Origin: UBA285 sp049970695
GTDB taxonomy: Archaea > Thermoproteota > Thermoprotei_A > Sulfolobales > Desulfurococcaceae
Direction: 5' to 3'
DNA length: 64,000 nucleotides
NCBI GenBank assembly: GCA_049970695.1
Contig: JBMFML010000005.1
Span: 1 to 64,000 of the forward strand
This document shows, piece after piece, positions 7,908-15,691 of the stretch (positions within the stretch are counted from its first letter, which is position 1; each line of letters opens with the position of its first letter). The notes below the pieces were generated by a model that was not told where the DNA came from, ran no database searches, and saw only the letters and a program-made list of their open reading frames with translations. Position numbers and translations under genes: made by a program.

Positions 7908-8100
7908 TCTCCTCATCTGGTATGGTGGAGAGCTCCCCGACTACCTCGCTAATCCCGCTCTCGAGCTTCTCTAGTACGCGCCTTCTGACTTCTTCCTCAA
8001 TAGCCTTCCTAATGACAGGGCCAGGTTTGATACCAAGCTCGTCCATGAGCTCTTTCAACCTCCTTGGGATCTTAGCAGAGACAGTCACGTACTCCCCCAC
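7873..8100 (-). CDS. Ribbon-helix-helix antitoxin (VapB/CopG-like)
   Basis: A 75-residue protein whose N-terminus (VTVSAKIPRRLKELMDELGI) has the beta strand plus helix of a ribbon-helix-helix DNA-binding domain. It is followed by a charged helix and an acidic C-terminal tail (IPDEEIARLIREDRER) of the kind that wraps around a PIN toxin. GTG start. It is first in a two-gene operon with a frameshifted PIN gene overlapping its 3' end. If the toxin is truly dead, this antitoxin is an orphan that could still repress its promoter or cross-neutralise other VapC proteins. Confidence 0.78.
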   Translation of the reverse strand: MGEYVTVSAKIPRRLKELMDELGIKPGPVIRKAIEEEVRRRVLEKLESGISEVVGELSTIPDEEIARLIREDRER

Positions 8101-8436
8101 ATCCTACACCACACTACGTACACCAGTGGGTTTACTCTTATAAGGTCTACGTTACTTGTACCGCCCACCCCCTGGCTTCTTCAACTTCGCGGGTTTGCGC
8201 CTCGGATAGCGCGCCTGCTTTGCCGGCTCTCGAGCCGGCATCAACAGCGCCCATTAACGAGGCGGCGCTACTAGTTCCACGTTGGTGGCGCGGAGGGGGC
8301 CAGAGTCGCCCTGCCGCCCACGCAGTCGCGGGACCCATTCTTCGCAGCGGCAGCGTTCTTTGCGGCCTTCTATGCGAGCGGGGCAAGCGCGCAGCGCTAG
8401 GTAGCGGCTTAATGCTCCGAGACGCCACTACTACAC
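8101..8436. other. Intergenic stretch with a degraded reading frame (about 8220-8400, plus strand)
   Basis: No intact gene is visible. On the plus strand the frame from 8220 (INEAALLVP, near 8250-8277) can be joined by one frameshift to a frame open from 8275 that reads VGGAEGARVALPP then DPFFAAAAFFAAFYASG and stops at 8398-8400. Its composition resembles a real protein C-terminus, but no start codon lies in that frame. It looks like the remains of a lost gene; I cannot name the family. A TATA-like CTTATAAGG lies at 8138-8146. Confidence 0.35.
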
Positions 8437-9189
8437 GTGGGGGCTTCGGTGGAGGAGCGGTTCTTCACGGAGCCCAGCTACTACGGCATGGTGTACGTCT
8501 TTAGAGACAGGTGGGAGGCTGGTCAGAGGCTTGGCACGTGGCTGAGGGAGCTCGGGGTCTCCGCCAGCGTCGTCTACGGCATTCCCGCTGGTGGAGTGCC
8601 GGTGGCCTACGCAGTCGCAGAGGCCCTCGGCTCAAAGCTCGACGTCCTGGTCTGCAGAAAAGTGCTCATACCCTGGAACAGGGAGGCGGGCTTCGGCGCG
8701 GTGGCCCCCAACGGCTGGTACTTCGTCGACTGGGGCCTCGCCCGCTACTTGGGCATATCTAGGAGCGGGGTTGAGGAGGCCGTCAAGGAGCAGCTGGCCG
8801 AAGTCGAGAGGAGGCTGAAGAAGTACAGGTGTGGAGAGCCCTACCGAGACCTCGGGGGAGGGACGGTCGTGGTTGTCGACGACGGCGTGGCAGCCGGCTA
8901 CACGATGACGGCCGCTGTCAAGTTCCTGAGGGACAGGGGCGCTGGCGAGGTCCTAGTAGCCGTCCCCACTTGCCACGAAGACTCGGCCCTGGCGCTGCTC
9001 GAGAGGGGGGCTAGCAGAGTCTACTGCCTCAACGCGCGCGGCGGCCCAGTATACGCCGTCGCAGACGCCTACGTTGAGTGGAGGGACCTCGAAGACGAAG
9101 ACGTCCTCGGAGTCCTGAGAGCGGCCAAGAAGAAGGGCTTGCTCGCGTATAGAGGCGAGTGCCTCGAGGGAGGCGCAGCAGCTAATTAA
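8437..9189 (+). CDS. Phosphoribosyltransferase-family protein
   Basis: A 250-residue protein with a type I PRTase fold. VYGIPAGGVPVAYAVAEAL near residue 47-65 forms the early phosphate loop, LDVLVCRKVLIPWNREAGFGAV is the flexible segment, and TVVVVDDGVAAGYTMTAAVKFL near 144-165 is the PRPP-binding motif (hydrophobic run, D-D-G, then T-M-T). Similar stand-alone proteins are annotated only as putative PRTases; the base acceptor is unknown. Starts GTG at 8437, with a second in-frame GTG at 8449. Followed 34 bases later by the tRNA thiolation gene, so co-transcription is possible. Confidence 0.8.
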   Translation: MGASVEERFFTEPSYYGMVYVFRDRWEAGQRLGTWLRELGVSASVVYGIPAGGVPVAYAVAEALGSKLDVLVCRKVLIPWNREAGFGAVAPNGWYFVDWGLARYLGISRSGVEEAVKEQLAEVERRLKKYRCGEPYRDLGGGTVVVVDDGVAAGYTMTAAVKFLRDRGAGEVLVAVPTCHEDSALALLERGASRVYCLNARGGPVYAVADAYVEWRDLEDEDVLGVLRAAKKKGLLAYRGECLEGGAAAN

Positions 9190-9223
9190 GCTGCGCGGGC
9201 CTAGGCTTAGCTGGTGGTTTTTC

Positions 9224-10222
9224 GTGAGCGTTCCGGCCAGCGGGCACGCGAAATGCAGCAAGTGCGAGAAGCCGGCCTACGTGCGGGTTCCATACGCGAA
9301 GCTCAATCTCTGCAGAGAGCACTTCGTGGAGTACTTCGAGAATAGAGTGCTCAAGAGCATCGAGCACTACAAAATGCTGAAGGGCGTCAGAAGGCTGCTC
9401 GTAGCGGTCTCGGGCGGCAAGGACAGCCTGTCACTCGCCCACCTCCTCGCAAAGCACAGAGAAAGGCTGGGAGTAGAGCTCTACGTCTTCCACATAGACC
9501 TCGGCATGGGCGCGTACTCGGAGGCCTCAAGGGCGGCCGTGGAGGAGCTCTGCAGAAGGCACGGGTTGAAGTGCATTGTACTGAGCCTCAGAGAGCTGCT
9601 CGGCTACGGGCTCCCCGAGCTCGTTAAGCTGAGCAAGAGGCCCGCCTGTAGCCTCTGCGGAATGCTCAAGAGGTACTTCGTAAACTTGGTTTCAGTAGAG
9701 CTGGGCGCAGACGCAGCTGCGCTCGGGCACCACATGGACGACATCCTGGTCTTTGCCCTCAAGAACTTCTTGACCCAGGGGGGCGCGGGCTTCCTCAAGC
9801 TGTCTCCCGTGGCGCGCGGAGTGCCGGGCGTAATGGCCACGAGGCTGAAGCCGCTCTACGAGGCCTACGAAAGCGACATCTACCACTACGCAGTGGCAGA
9901 GGGAGTGAGGTTTGTCGAAATAGAGTGCCCCTTCAAGTACGCAGACCCCATTAAGAGGGCCGTTAGGGAAATGCTCGACAAGCTCGAGGGCGAGATCCCG
10001 GGCTTCAAAGTGTCCCTGGCTAGGAGGCTCGCCGGGAGGGCGCCGGTGGAGGAGGGCGAAGTGAGGCCCTGCAAGTACTGCGGCATGGCCTCTTCAAGCG
10101 GCGTCTGCGCCTTTTGCAGGCTGACTAGCAGGGTCTTTGGCAAGCCAATGGGGCCGGAAGTCAGGGCCCGGGTTAGGAGCGTGGTTGAGGCCCTGGCTAC
10201 CGCCTCGAGGCAAGCCTCTTAG
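9224..10222 (+). CDS. ttuA: tRNA 2-thiolation enzyme, TtuA/TtcA-type PP-loop protein
   Basis: A 332-residue PP-loop ATPase. An N-terminal zinc site is formed by C11, C14, C30 and H33; the PP-loop SGGKDS is at 63-68; C142, C145 and C235 are placed to hold the catalytic Fe-S cluster; and a C-terminal zinc site uses C283, C286, C295 and C298. This is the TtuA arrangement, which makes 2-thioribothymidine at tRNA position 54, a heat-stabilising modification. The related NcsA/Ncs6 enzyme for U34 is a close alternative. Sulfur would come from a ubiquitin-like carrier. Its 3' end overlaps the convergent metE-like gene by 26 bases. Confidence 0.88.
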   Translation: MSVPASGHAKCSKCEKPAYVRVPYAKLNLCREHFVEYFENRVLKSIEHYKMLKGVRRLLVAVSGGKDSLSLAHLLAKHRERLGVELYVFHIDLGMGAYSEASRAAVEELCRRHGLKCIVLSLRELLGYGLPELVKLSKRPACSLCGMLKRYFVNLVSVELGADAAALGHHMDDILVFALKNFLTQGGAGFLKLSPVARGVPGVMATRLKPLYEAYESDIYHYAVAEGVRFVEIECPFKYADPIKRAVREMLDKLEGEIPGFKVSLARRLAGRAPVEEGEVRPCKYCGMASSSGVCAFCRLTSRVFGKPMGPEVRARVRSVVEALATASRQAS

Positions 10223-11165
10223 TGGCCTCCACGACTACTCTGAGCTTGCTCAGCGCGAGCTCGTACTCCTTCTCCTCGTCCCCCAGAGCCCCCCTGAGCC
10301 CCCCGAAGCCGCAGTCTGCCGAGACCAGGTCCACCCTGCCACCGGTCTTCTCGTACACGGCCGCGAGAGTCCTGTAGGCCTCTTCAGCGGACTCTACTCT
10401 AAGCGAGGTCGTGGAGACTATGCCTGGCGAAACGACCTTGTCGTACTGCTCGAGGAGGTCCCTCCTCAGCAGCTCTACGTTCGCGGGTGTGGCGTGGAAC
10501 TCGAAGCTCAGGTACTTGACTCCATCAGCCATTGCGAGCAGCTCAACGATCTTGGGGCTCAGCCTCCCGCACACGTGGACACCCACCTCGGAGCCCCAGG
10601 CAGCCCTCGCCACTCTGCTCAAGAGCTCTACAATGGAGTCCTCGGTCCACCCGTACATCGCCTTCCTGCCGACTACTAGCGTGAGGGCCGGCTCGTCGAG
10701 GAAGACGACTGAGTAGCCGAGGCCGCTCAGGTAGCGCACAGCCCTCTCGGCGTACTCTCTGAAGAAGCCGCTAACCAAGTCGGGGTCTGCCAGCGCGGTT
10801 GCGCGGACTCCCAGCGAAGTGTCCCTAGACAAGTAGGTCCTCGAAGCGAGGGTAAGGGCCCCGGTAACGGGGCCTCTCAGCCCGCTGAAGCCGAGGCGGC
10901 GGGCCAGCTCAACCGAGAGCTCGGCTTCCTCGATTTTCACGGCCGGCGGCCTCTCCTCGAGGCTCTTTGCGTCGGAGAAGTAGAACCCCCTTTCTCTGCG
11001 CACAAGCCCCCTCGACTCGAGGGGCTCCATGAAGATGTCCACGAAAGACCTCAGCTGGGGGTACGGGGGGACGTCGATGCCTACTTCTGCGAGGTCTCGG
11101 AGCACCCTCTCAACGTTCTCCCTCGAGTAGCTCAGGGGAAAGCTGCCCACGTGGCTGGTCCTCAA
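10197..11165 (-). CDS. metE: Core methionine synthase (MetE C-terminal domain only)
   Basis: A 322-residue protein equal to the catalytic C-terminal barrel of cobalamin-independent methionine synthase, beginning with the diagnostic SHVGSFP. The zinc ligands are all present with MetE spacing: H197 and C199 (HVCG), E222 (FEFHA) and C285 (SADCGFGGL). The N-terminal half used to bind polyglutamated methyl-folate is absent. Stand-alone archaeal and some bacterial core enzymes are reported to take methyl from methylcobalamin or a corrinoid protein. Its divergent neighbour is a corrinoid methyl carrier, so methyl-corrinoid to homocysteine transfer is the simplest reading (inference). Confidence 0.87.
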   Translation of the reverse strand: MRTSHVGSFPLSYSRENVERVLRDLAEVGIDVPPYPQLRSFVDIFMEPLESRGLVRRERGFYFSDAKSLEERPPAVKIEEAELSVELARRLGFSGLRGPVTGALTLASRTYLSRDTSLGVRATALADPDLVSGFFREYAERAVRYLSGLGYSVVFLDEPALTLVVGRKAMYGWTEDSIVELLSRVARAAWGSEVGVHVCGRLSPKIVELLAMADGVKYLSFEFHATPANVELLRRDLLEQYDKVVSPGIVSTTSLRVESAEEAYRTLAAVYEKTGGRVDLVSADCGFGGLRGALGDEEKEYELALSKLRVVVEATKRLASRR

Positions 11166-11285
11166 GCCAGCCCCACCAAGGTCTCTTAGGCGCCCAGAGG
11201 GGCTTTAAGCGGGAGCAGGGGTGCCGGCGGGCGCGCCAACGCTCTTTATCCTCTCCTGCATTGAGTGGAGACTCGGTGGGCGGCA

Positions 11286-11981
11286 GTGGCTCAGCGCCTG
11301 AGCCCCAGCGAGGTCGTTGCCAGGCTCAAGCAGGCGGTCATGAACGGAGACCCAGACGAGGTCTTGAGGCTGTCCCGCCTAGCCCTGGAGCTCGGCGTAG
11401 ACCCCCTCGAGGCCATTGAAAGGGGGCTCGTGGCAGGGGTTCTCGAAGTGGGGGACATGTGGGTCAGGGGCGAGGCCTTCATAGCAGACCTGGTTGCGGC
11501 GGCCGACGCAATGAAGGCGGGGCTTTCAGTTCTCAAGGAGGAGGTAGTGAAGAGGGGTGCCAAGATAAAGTACCGCGGCAGAGTCGTGATTGGAACGGTC
11601 GAGGGAGACATACACGACATTGGGAAAAGCCTCGTGGCTACAATGCTAGAAGCAGCCGGGTTCGAGGTAATAGACCTGGGAGTCGACGTGCCGGCAGAGA
11701 AGTTCGTAGAGGCCATTGAGAAGTACGAGCCAGACGTAGTGGCGCTCAGCGCCCTGATGACCACGACGATGCTCAAGCAGAGGGAGGTGATAAAGGCCAT
11801 CGAAAAAGCCGGCTACAGGAGCAGGGTCAAGGTAGTAGTGGGGGGCGCTCCCACGAGCGAGGAGTGGGCGAGGGAAATAGGCGCGGATGGCTGGGCTCCA
11901 GACGCCGTGAGCGCCGTGGAGCTGGTGAAGAAGCTCCTCGGCAGCAGGAAGGAGGCGGGTGGTGGGAGTGGCGAGGCCTAG
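11286..11981 (+). CDS. Corrinoid methyl-carrier protein (MttC/MtbC-like)
   Basis: A helical cap domain (about residues 1-85) is followed by a Rossmann-type B12-binding domain. DIHDIGKSLV, in the segment just after GTVEG, is the base-off/His-on motif whose His ligates cobalt; PDVVALSALMTTTM and VVVGGAPTS complete the domain. GTG at 11286 is chosen because a CTTTATC element near 11246 would start transcription near 11272, past the earlier in-frame GTG at 11265, and GGTGGG sits just upstream. The gene overlaps the methyltransferase downstream by 23 bases. Such proteins shuttle methyl groups between a substrate methyltransferase and a second methyltransferase. Confidence 0.9.
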   Translation: MAQRLSPSEVVARLKQAVMNGDPDEVLRLSRLALELGVDPLEAIERGLVAGVLEVGDMWVRGEAFIADLVAAADAMKAGLSVLKEEVVKRGAKIKYRGRVVIGTVEGDIHDIGKSLVATMLEAAGFEVIDLGVDVPAEKFVEAIEKYEPDVVALSALMTTTMLKQREVIKAIEKAGYRSRVKVVVGGAPTSEEWAREIGADGWAPDAVSAVELVKKLLGSRKEAGGGSGEA

Positions 11982-13419
11982 AATCGAGGTGCTGAGCAGA
12001 GAAGAGCTGGAGGAAGTCCACTGGAGGTCCCTTGGCATCTTGAGTAGAGTCGGCGTGAAGATAGATCACGCAGAGGCCCTGCGCCTCTTGAAGGAGGCGG
12101 GGGCAGAAGTAGACTTCAACTCGAAGACTGCTAGGATACCGGAGTACTTGGTGAAAGAAGCCCTGAAGAAGGCGCCGTCGAGCGTGAGGCTCTACAGCAG
12201 GAGCGGCAAGAACTACCTGGACCTGGCGGGGTGGAGCACTTACTTCGTGGTTGGCTCGACGGGCATGTACTACGTAGACTGGAGGACCAACGAAGTGAGG
12301 AGGGCCACTTCGAGGGACCTCGCAGAAGTCTCGAGAGTCGCGGACGCCCTGCCGAATACTCACATGGTCTCGACGGCGCTGGTCCCCGCAGACGTGCCAG
12401 AGGTCCTCGCGGACAGGTGGAGGATGTACGTTGTCTTGAAGAGCAGCTCTAAGCCCATCGACACGGGGGCCTTCACGCCGGAGGGGGTTCCAGACGCCGT
12501 CGAGATAATGGCAGCCGTTGTCGGCAGGGAGAACGTGAGCAAAAAGCCGTTCATGATATTTGCCGCGTGCCCCTCGCCCCCGCTCAAGTGGAGCAGCGTG
12601 GCGGCCCAGAACCTCCTAGACTGCGCCCGCTACGGCGTGCCTATCCACATAATACCAATGCCCCAGACAGGCGGGACCTCCCCAGCAACGCTCGCGGGCT
12701 CCCTGGTCCAGGGCAACGCGGAGTTCCTGTCGGGCCTCGTGCTCGCCCAGCTCGCGAGGCCCGGCGCCCCCGTGGTCTACAGCTGCTCGCCCACGGTTTT
12801 CGAGCAGAGGTACGGAACATCTTGCACGGGCTCTCCCGAAGCCCTGCTAATGGCAGCGGGCTTTTCGCAGCTCGCCAAGTACTACGGGCTTCCGAGCGGT
12901 GGCTACGTAATGGTCAGCGACGCGAAGGTCTTCGACGAGCAGGCAGCACTAGAGTCCGCAATGGGGGCCCTCGTAGCGGTCCTCTCCGGCATTAACATGG
13001 CCATAGGCTCGGGCATGCTTCTCGGAGAAAACGGCATAAGCCTCTTGAAGCTCGTAGTCGACGACGACGTGGCGGGCGCTGCGCTGAGAATAGGCAGGGG
13101 GGTACTCGTAGAGCCCGAGACCCTCGCGGACAAGCTAATAGAAGAAGTAGGGCCGGGCGGCCTCTTCCTCAAGTACAAGCACACGAGGGAGTGGTGGAGG
13201 AGGGAGCACTTCATTCCAGCTGTACTCGACAAGAGGGGGCTGGACATGTGGAGGAAGGCAGGCTCGAAGGACGCGGCAGCCGCTGCCAGAGAGCTCGTCG
13301 AGAAGATACTGAGGGAGCACGCGCCGGAGCCGCTGCCACCCGACGTCGAGAGGGATCTCGACAGAGTAATGGCCGAAATCGCCAAGAAGTACGGAGTAGA
13401 GAAGCTGCCCAGTTTTTAG
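11959..13419 (+). CDS. MttB-family corrinoid methyltransferase (non-pyrrolysine)
   Basis: A 486-residue TIM-barrel member of the trimethylamine methyltransferase superfamily, read through without any in-frame TAG, so no pyrrolysine is used. Non-Pyl members characterised elsewhere demethylate quaternary amines such as glycine betaine, proline betaine, carnitine or butyrobetaine, passing the methyl to a partner corrinoid protein. That partner is encoded immediately upstream with overlap. The real substrate is unknown. Start is GTG at 11959 or GTG at 11968 (the latter has GGTGG before it). No RamA-type corrinoid activase is seen in the window. Confidence 0.87.
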   Translation: MVGVARPRIEVLSREELEEVHWRSLGILSRVGVKIDHAEALRLLKEAGAEVDFNSKTARIPEYLVKEALKKAPSSVRLYSRSGKNYLDLAGWSTYFVVGSTGMYYVDWRTNEVRRATSRDLAEVSRVADALPNTHMVSTALVPADVPEVLADRWRMYVVLKSSSKPIDTGAFTPEGVPDAVEIMAAVVGRENVSKKPFMIFAACPSPPLKWSSVAAQNLLDCARYGVPIHIIPMPQTGGTSPATLAGSLVQGNAEFLSGLVLAQLARPGAPVVYSCSPTVFEQRYGTSCTGSPEALLMAAGFSQLAKYYGLPSGGYVMVSDAKVFDEQAALESAMGALVAVLSGINMAIGSGMLLGENGISLLKLVVDDDVAGAALRIGRGVLVEPETLADKLIEEVGPGGLFLKYKHTREWWRREHFIPAVLDKRGLDMWRKAGSKDAAAAARELVEKILREHAPEPLPPDVERDLDRVMAEIAKKYGVEKLPSF

Positions 13420-13747
13420 CCTGGCGAGAAGGGGGCTCGAGCCCGCACAGGCATTATGGGGTTTCCGGGTACGAAGACGCTTTGCAGGCCTGAAATCAGA
13501 GCCCCCGAGTAGGCCGCACGTGCCCATTGAGGCGTGCAGCAGTCCATGGCCGCGGGCTGTAAAGTGGCCGGGCCCAGGGCGGCCGGCGCCGTGTATCGCT
13601 CTGCAGGGAGGGAGTCTTCACGAGCGACAAGCTCTCTGAGGGGCTCGGCGCAGTCTCGATTGCTATTGGGTCGGGTGAGTGGAAGTTCGCAGGCGACCCG
13701 GTAGGCAAAGTAGGGTCCGGCGGGGGGCCTCAGCACCGGTAGGGCAG
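13420..13747. other. Intergenic stretch with a gene-like remnant (13563-13742, plus strand)
   Basis: No gene with a start codon is found. The plus frame ending TAG at 13740-13742 is open from 13563 and its last part looks protein-like (EGVFTSDKLSEGLGAVSIAI, then GSGEWKFAGDPVG), but no ATG/GTG/TTG precedes it in frame. It resembles a decayed gene 3' end lying after the MttB operon and facing TIP49. Family not recognised. Confidence 0.3.
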
Positions 13748-15106
13748 CTACTTCAAGAAGAGCTGCTCGTACTGCTTCAAGTACTCAACGCTCATTGAGA
13801 CGTCTATGAACAGCTTCCTCGCCCTCTCGACGTCTTCGACATCTATAGTGGATGAGCCCCTTTCCTCGGCTATTATCCTGCTGGGCTCTAGTAGCTGAAC
13901 AGCGTACCTCAAGCTCGTCTTCGTGCCTATTTCGACGAGCTTTTCAAGCGCCTTCGGCGTGAGCTCCACTTCCATCTCCTCTGCCCTGACCTTGATTATC
14001 TCTCTTATCTCGTCGGCTGTGTAGGGCCTCGTCGGTATTATTAAGAGCCTGTCGAGGAGGTCTAGCGGCATGCCGTGTGGAGACTCTATGTCCGTGCCCC
14101 TGATTCTCGCAAAGCCCCTGTTCGTCGCCAGTATTATTATTGGCGCGAACTCGCTCTCCATGGCGCGAGTTAGGAAGCTGAAGGCCTCTATGTCGAGCAT
14201 GTGCGCGTCGTCAATGAAGAGCACCCCGGGCACCAGCTCGGCCTTCTTCTGGTCAATCCACTTCTTGACCATCTCGTCAACGTCCCTCCTCACTTCACTC
14301 GGTATCTCCCTCTCAAAGGTCAAGCCAAATATGCTGACCAGGCTTCTCTGCATTGCCATGTAGACGTCGAGGTCGTGGAGCGTCACGACGTTGACTATTT
14401 CCTTCTCCTTTTTAACGGGGCCCTTGGGTATTTCAACGACTTTCTTGACTTCGATGTCGTACGTCCTGGCGCCCTCGAGCTCCCTTGTCCTCCCCACTCT
14501 GTGCACTCTGCCAGTCTCGGCGTCTATCCATATGACGTCTCCCTTTCTAATGCCCATTTCCACGATTTGGTGAGTGACTTCTTCGGGCACGGTCAGCGTG
14601 AGCTCCTCGTCTTTAGTAGCCAGCGTTATCTTCGCCTCAACGGGCACGGCGTAGTATGGCACTAGTGGGTGCTTGGCCCTCCTAATCCTGATCTCCTTGA
14701 CCACCCCCTCGTACACCTTTCGCACTTCCCTAATCCTCACGCCGAGGGCCTTGCGAACAGCCTCCATTAGCACCTCGGTCTTCTTCCTCTCGGTGCTGTA
14801 TATTTCGCTGCCGCTCATCATGACAAAGGGCGTGTCTTCGCCGAGCTCTCTGGCAATAGCGACTGCCAGCGCCGTCTTGCCGGTTCCTGGAGGGCCGACT
14901 AGCAGTATGCCCCGGCCAGCCATCTTGCCTTCTTTAATCATTCTCACTACTATGCCGGCCGCCTCTCTCGCCTCTACCTGGCCTACGAGCCCATCGGCCT
15001 TGAATATGGCCCTGCCCTTCTCGTCGAGGCCAAGCCCTCTTATGTGGCTGTGGGCCCCGATCCTCTTCCGGGTCACGGGCTCTACTCTAATTGGAACACC
15101 GCTCAA
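13748..15106 (-). CDS. TIP49/RuvB-like AAA+ ATPase
   Basis: A 452-residue AAA+ protein of the TIP49/RuvBL type. HSHIRGLGLD near residue 19-28 is the conserved N-terminal signature; Walker A GPPGTGKT is at 71-78; the OB-like insertion domain spans roughly 120-270; Walker B reads LFIDDAHMLD; and sensor residues follow in ILATNRG. In eukaryotes RuvBL1/2 act in chromatin remodelling, snoRNP assembly and TBP interaction; the archaeal role is not settled. TTG start. The next gene upstream on the same strand is a JAMM metalloprotease, about 54 bases away. Confidence 0.95.
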   Translation of the reverse strand: MSGVPIRVEPVTRKRIGAHSHIRGLGLDEKGRAIFKADGLVGQVEAREAAGIVVRMIKEGKMAGRGILLVGPPGTGKTALAVAIARELGEDTPFVMMSGSEIYSTERKKTEVLMEAVRKALGVRIREVRKVYEGVVKEIRIRRAKHPLVPYYAVPVEAKITLATKDEELTLTVPEEVTHQIVEMGIRKGDVIWIDAETGRVHRVGRTRELEGARTYDIEVKKVVEIPKGPVKKEKEIVNVVTLHDLDVYMAMQRSLVSIFGLTFEREIPSEVRRDVDEMVKKWIDQKKAELVPGVLFIDDAHMLDIEAFSFLTRAMESEFAPIIILATNRGFARIRGTDIESPHGMPLDLLDRLLIIPTRPYTADEIREIIKVRAEEMEVELTPKALEKLVEIGTKTSLRYAVQLLEPSRIIAEERGSSTIDVEDVERARKLFIDVSMSVEYLKQYEQLFLK

Positions 15107-15160
15107 GGCAGGCGGCCCCCGGATCCCTCCAGGCCTTAGTAGATTATTCGTGCGGGCGTT

Positions 15161-15583
15161 TTATGCCTCTAAAGCTTCCACTTCTACTTCGCGGGGTTCC
15201 TCTTTTTCGAGAATCCACGCCTTGTACTCTCCTGTAAGCGAGCTGACTATTAGCCAGCACACTGCGCTGGAGAGGCTCATTCCGCGCAAGTCCTCGGGGC
15301 TGGGTCTCGGGGGTGCTGGGTGGCAGTGTGCGAGCATCACCACCCTCATGCCCTTCCCCTCGGCAGACTCGAAGACCCTGAGCGTGCAGAGCGGGTCTGC
15401 CAGAAACCTCACAGTGGGGGTTTCCGAGACGTTGGGGCACTCTTCGACTTCGTGTACGGAGATGGTGTCGCCCTCGGCGCGGCCCACGCCGAAGAACACT
15501 CTCTCGACAGGCGAGCCCCTGCAGGACTCTACTACGAGGCTCAGCAGCTTTCGTGGAATGGCGAGCTTCAATGCCTGCACCAA
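15161..15583 (-). CDS. JAMM/MPN+ metalloprotease (Rpn11/desampylase-like)
   Basis: A 140-residue JAB1/MPN domain protein. The zinc motif reads HCHPAPPRPSPED: H86, H88, the following Pro, S95 and D98, with the general-acid Glu at about 27 in SPVERVFFG. Archaeal relatives remove ubiquitin-like SAMP proteins from targets or recycle them as sulfur carriers. It lies upstream of TIP49 on the same strand. Start TTG at 15583, or the adjacent GTG at 15580. The motif is complete, so activity is expected; the substrate is inferred from family only. Confidence 0.82.
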   Translation of the reverse strand: MVQALKLAIPRKLLSLVVESCRGSPVERVFFGVGRAEGDTISVHEVEECPNVSETPTVRFLADPLCTLRVFESAEGKGMRVVMLAHCHPAPPRPSPEDLRGMSLSSAVCWLIVSSLTGEYKAWILEKEEPREVEVEALEA

Positions 15584-15691
15584 GACCAGCTAGTTGGCGA
15601 GTAGTGCTCAAATATGTTTTGAAGCGCGAGTGGAATTAAAGGAGCCGTCTGCCATACTACTACTTGAGCATTGTAATGGCTGGCCACGGCC

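Noticed and set aside
11959..13419. Pyrrolysine-dependent trimethylamine methyltransferase (mttB proper)
   Set aside because: There is no in-frame TAG codon inside the gene, so the Pyl-containing enzyme can be excluded; a non-Pyl homologue fits.
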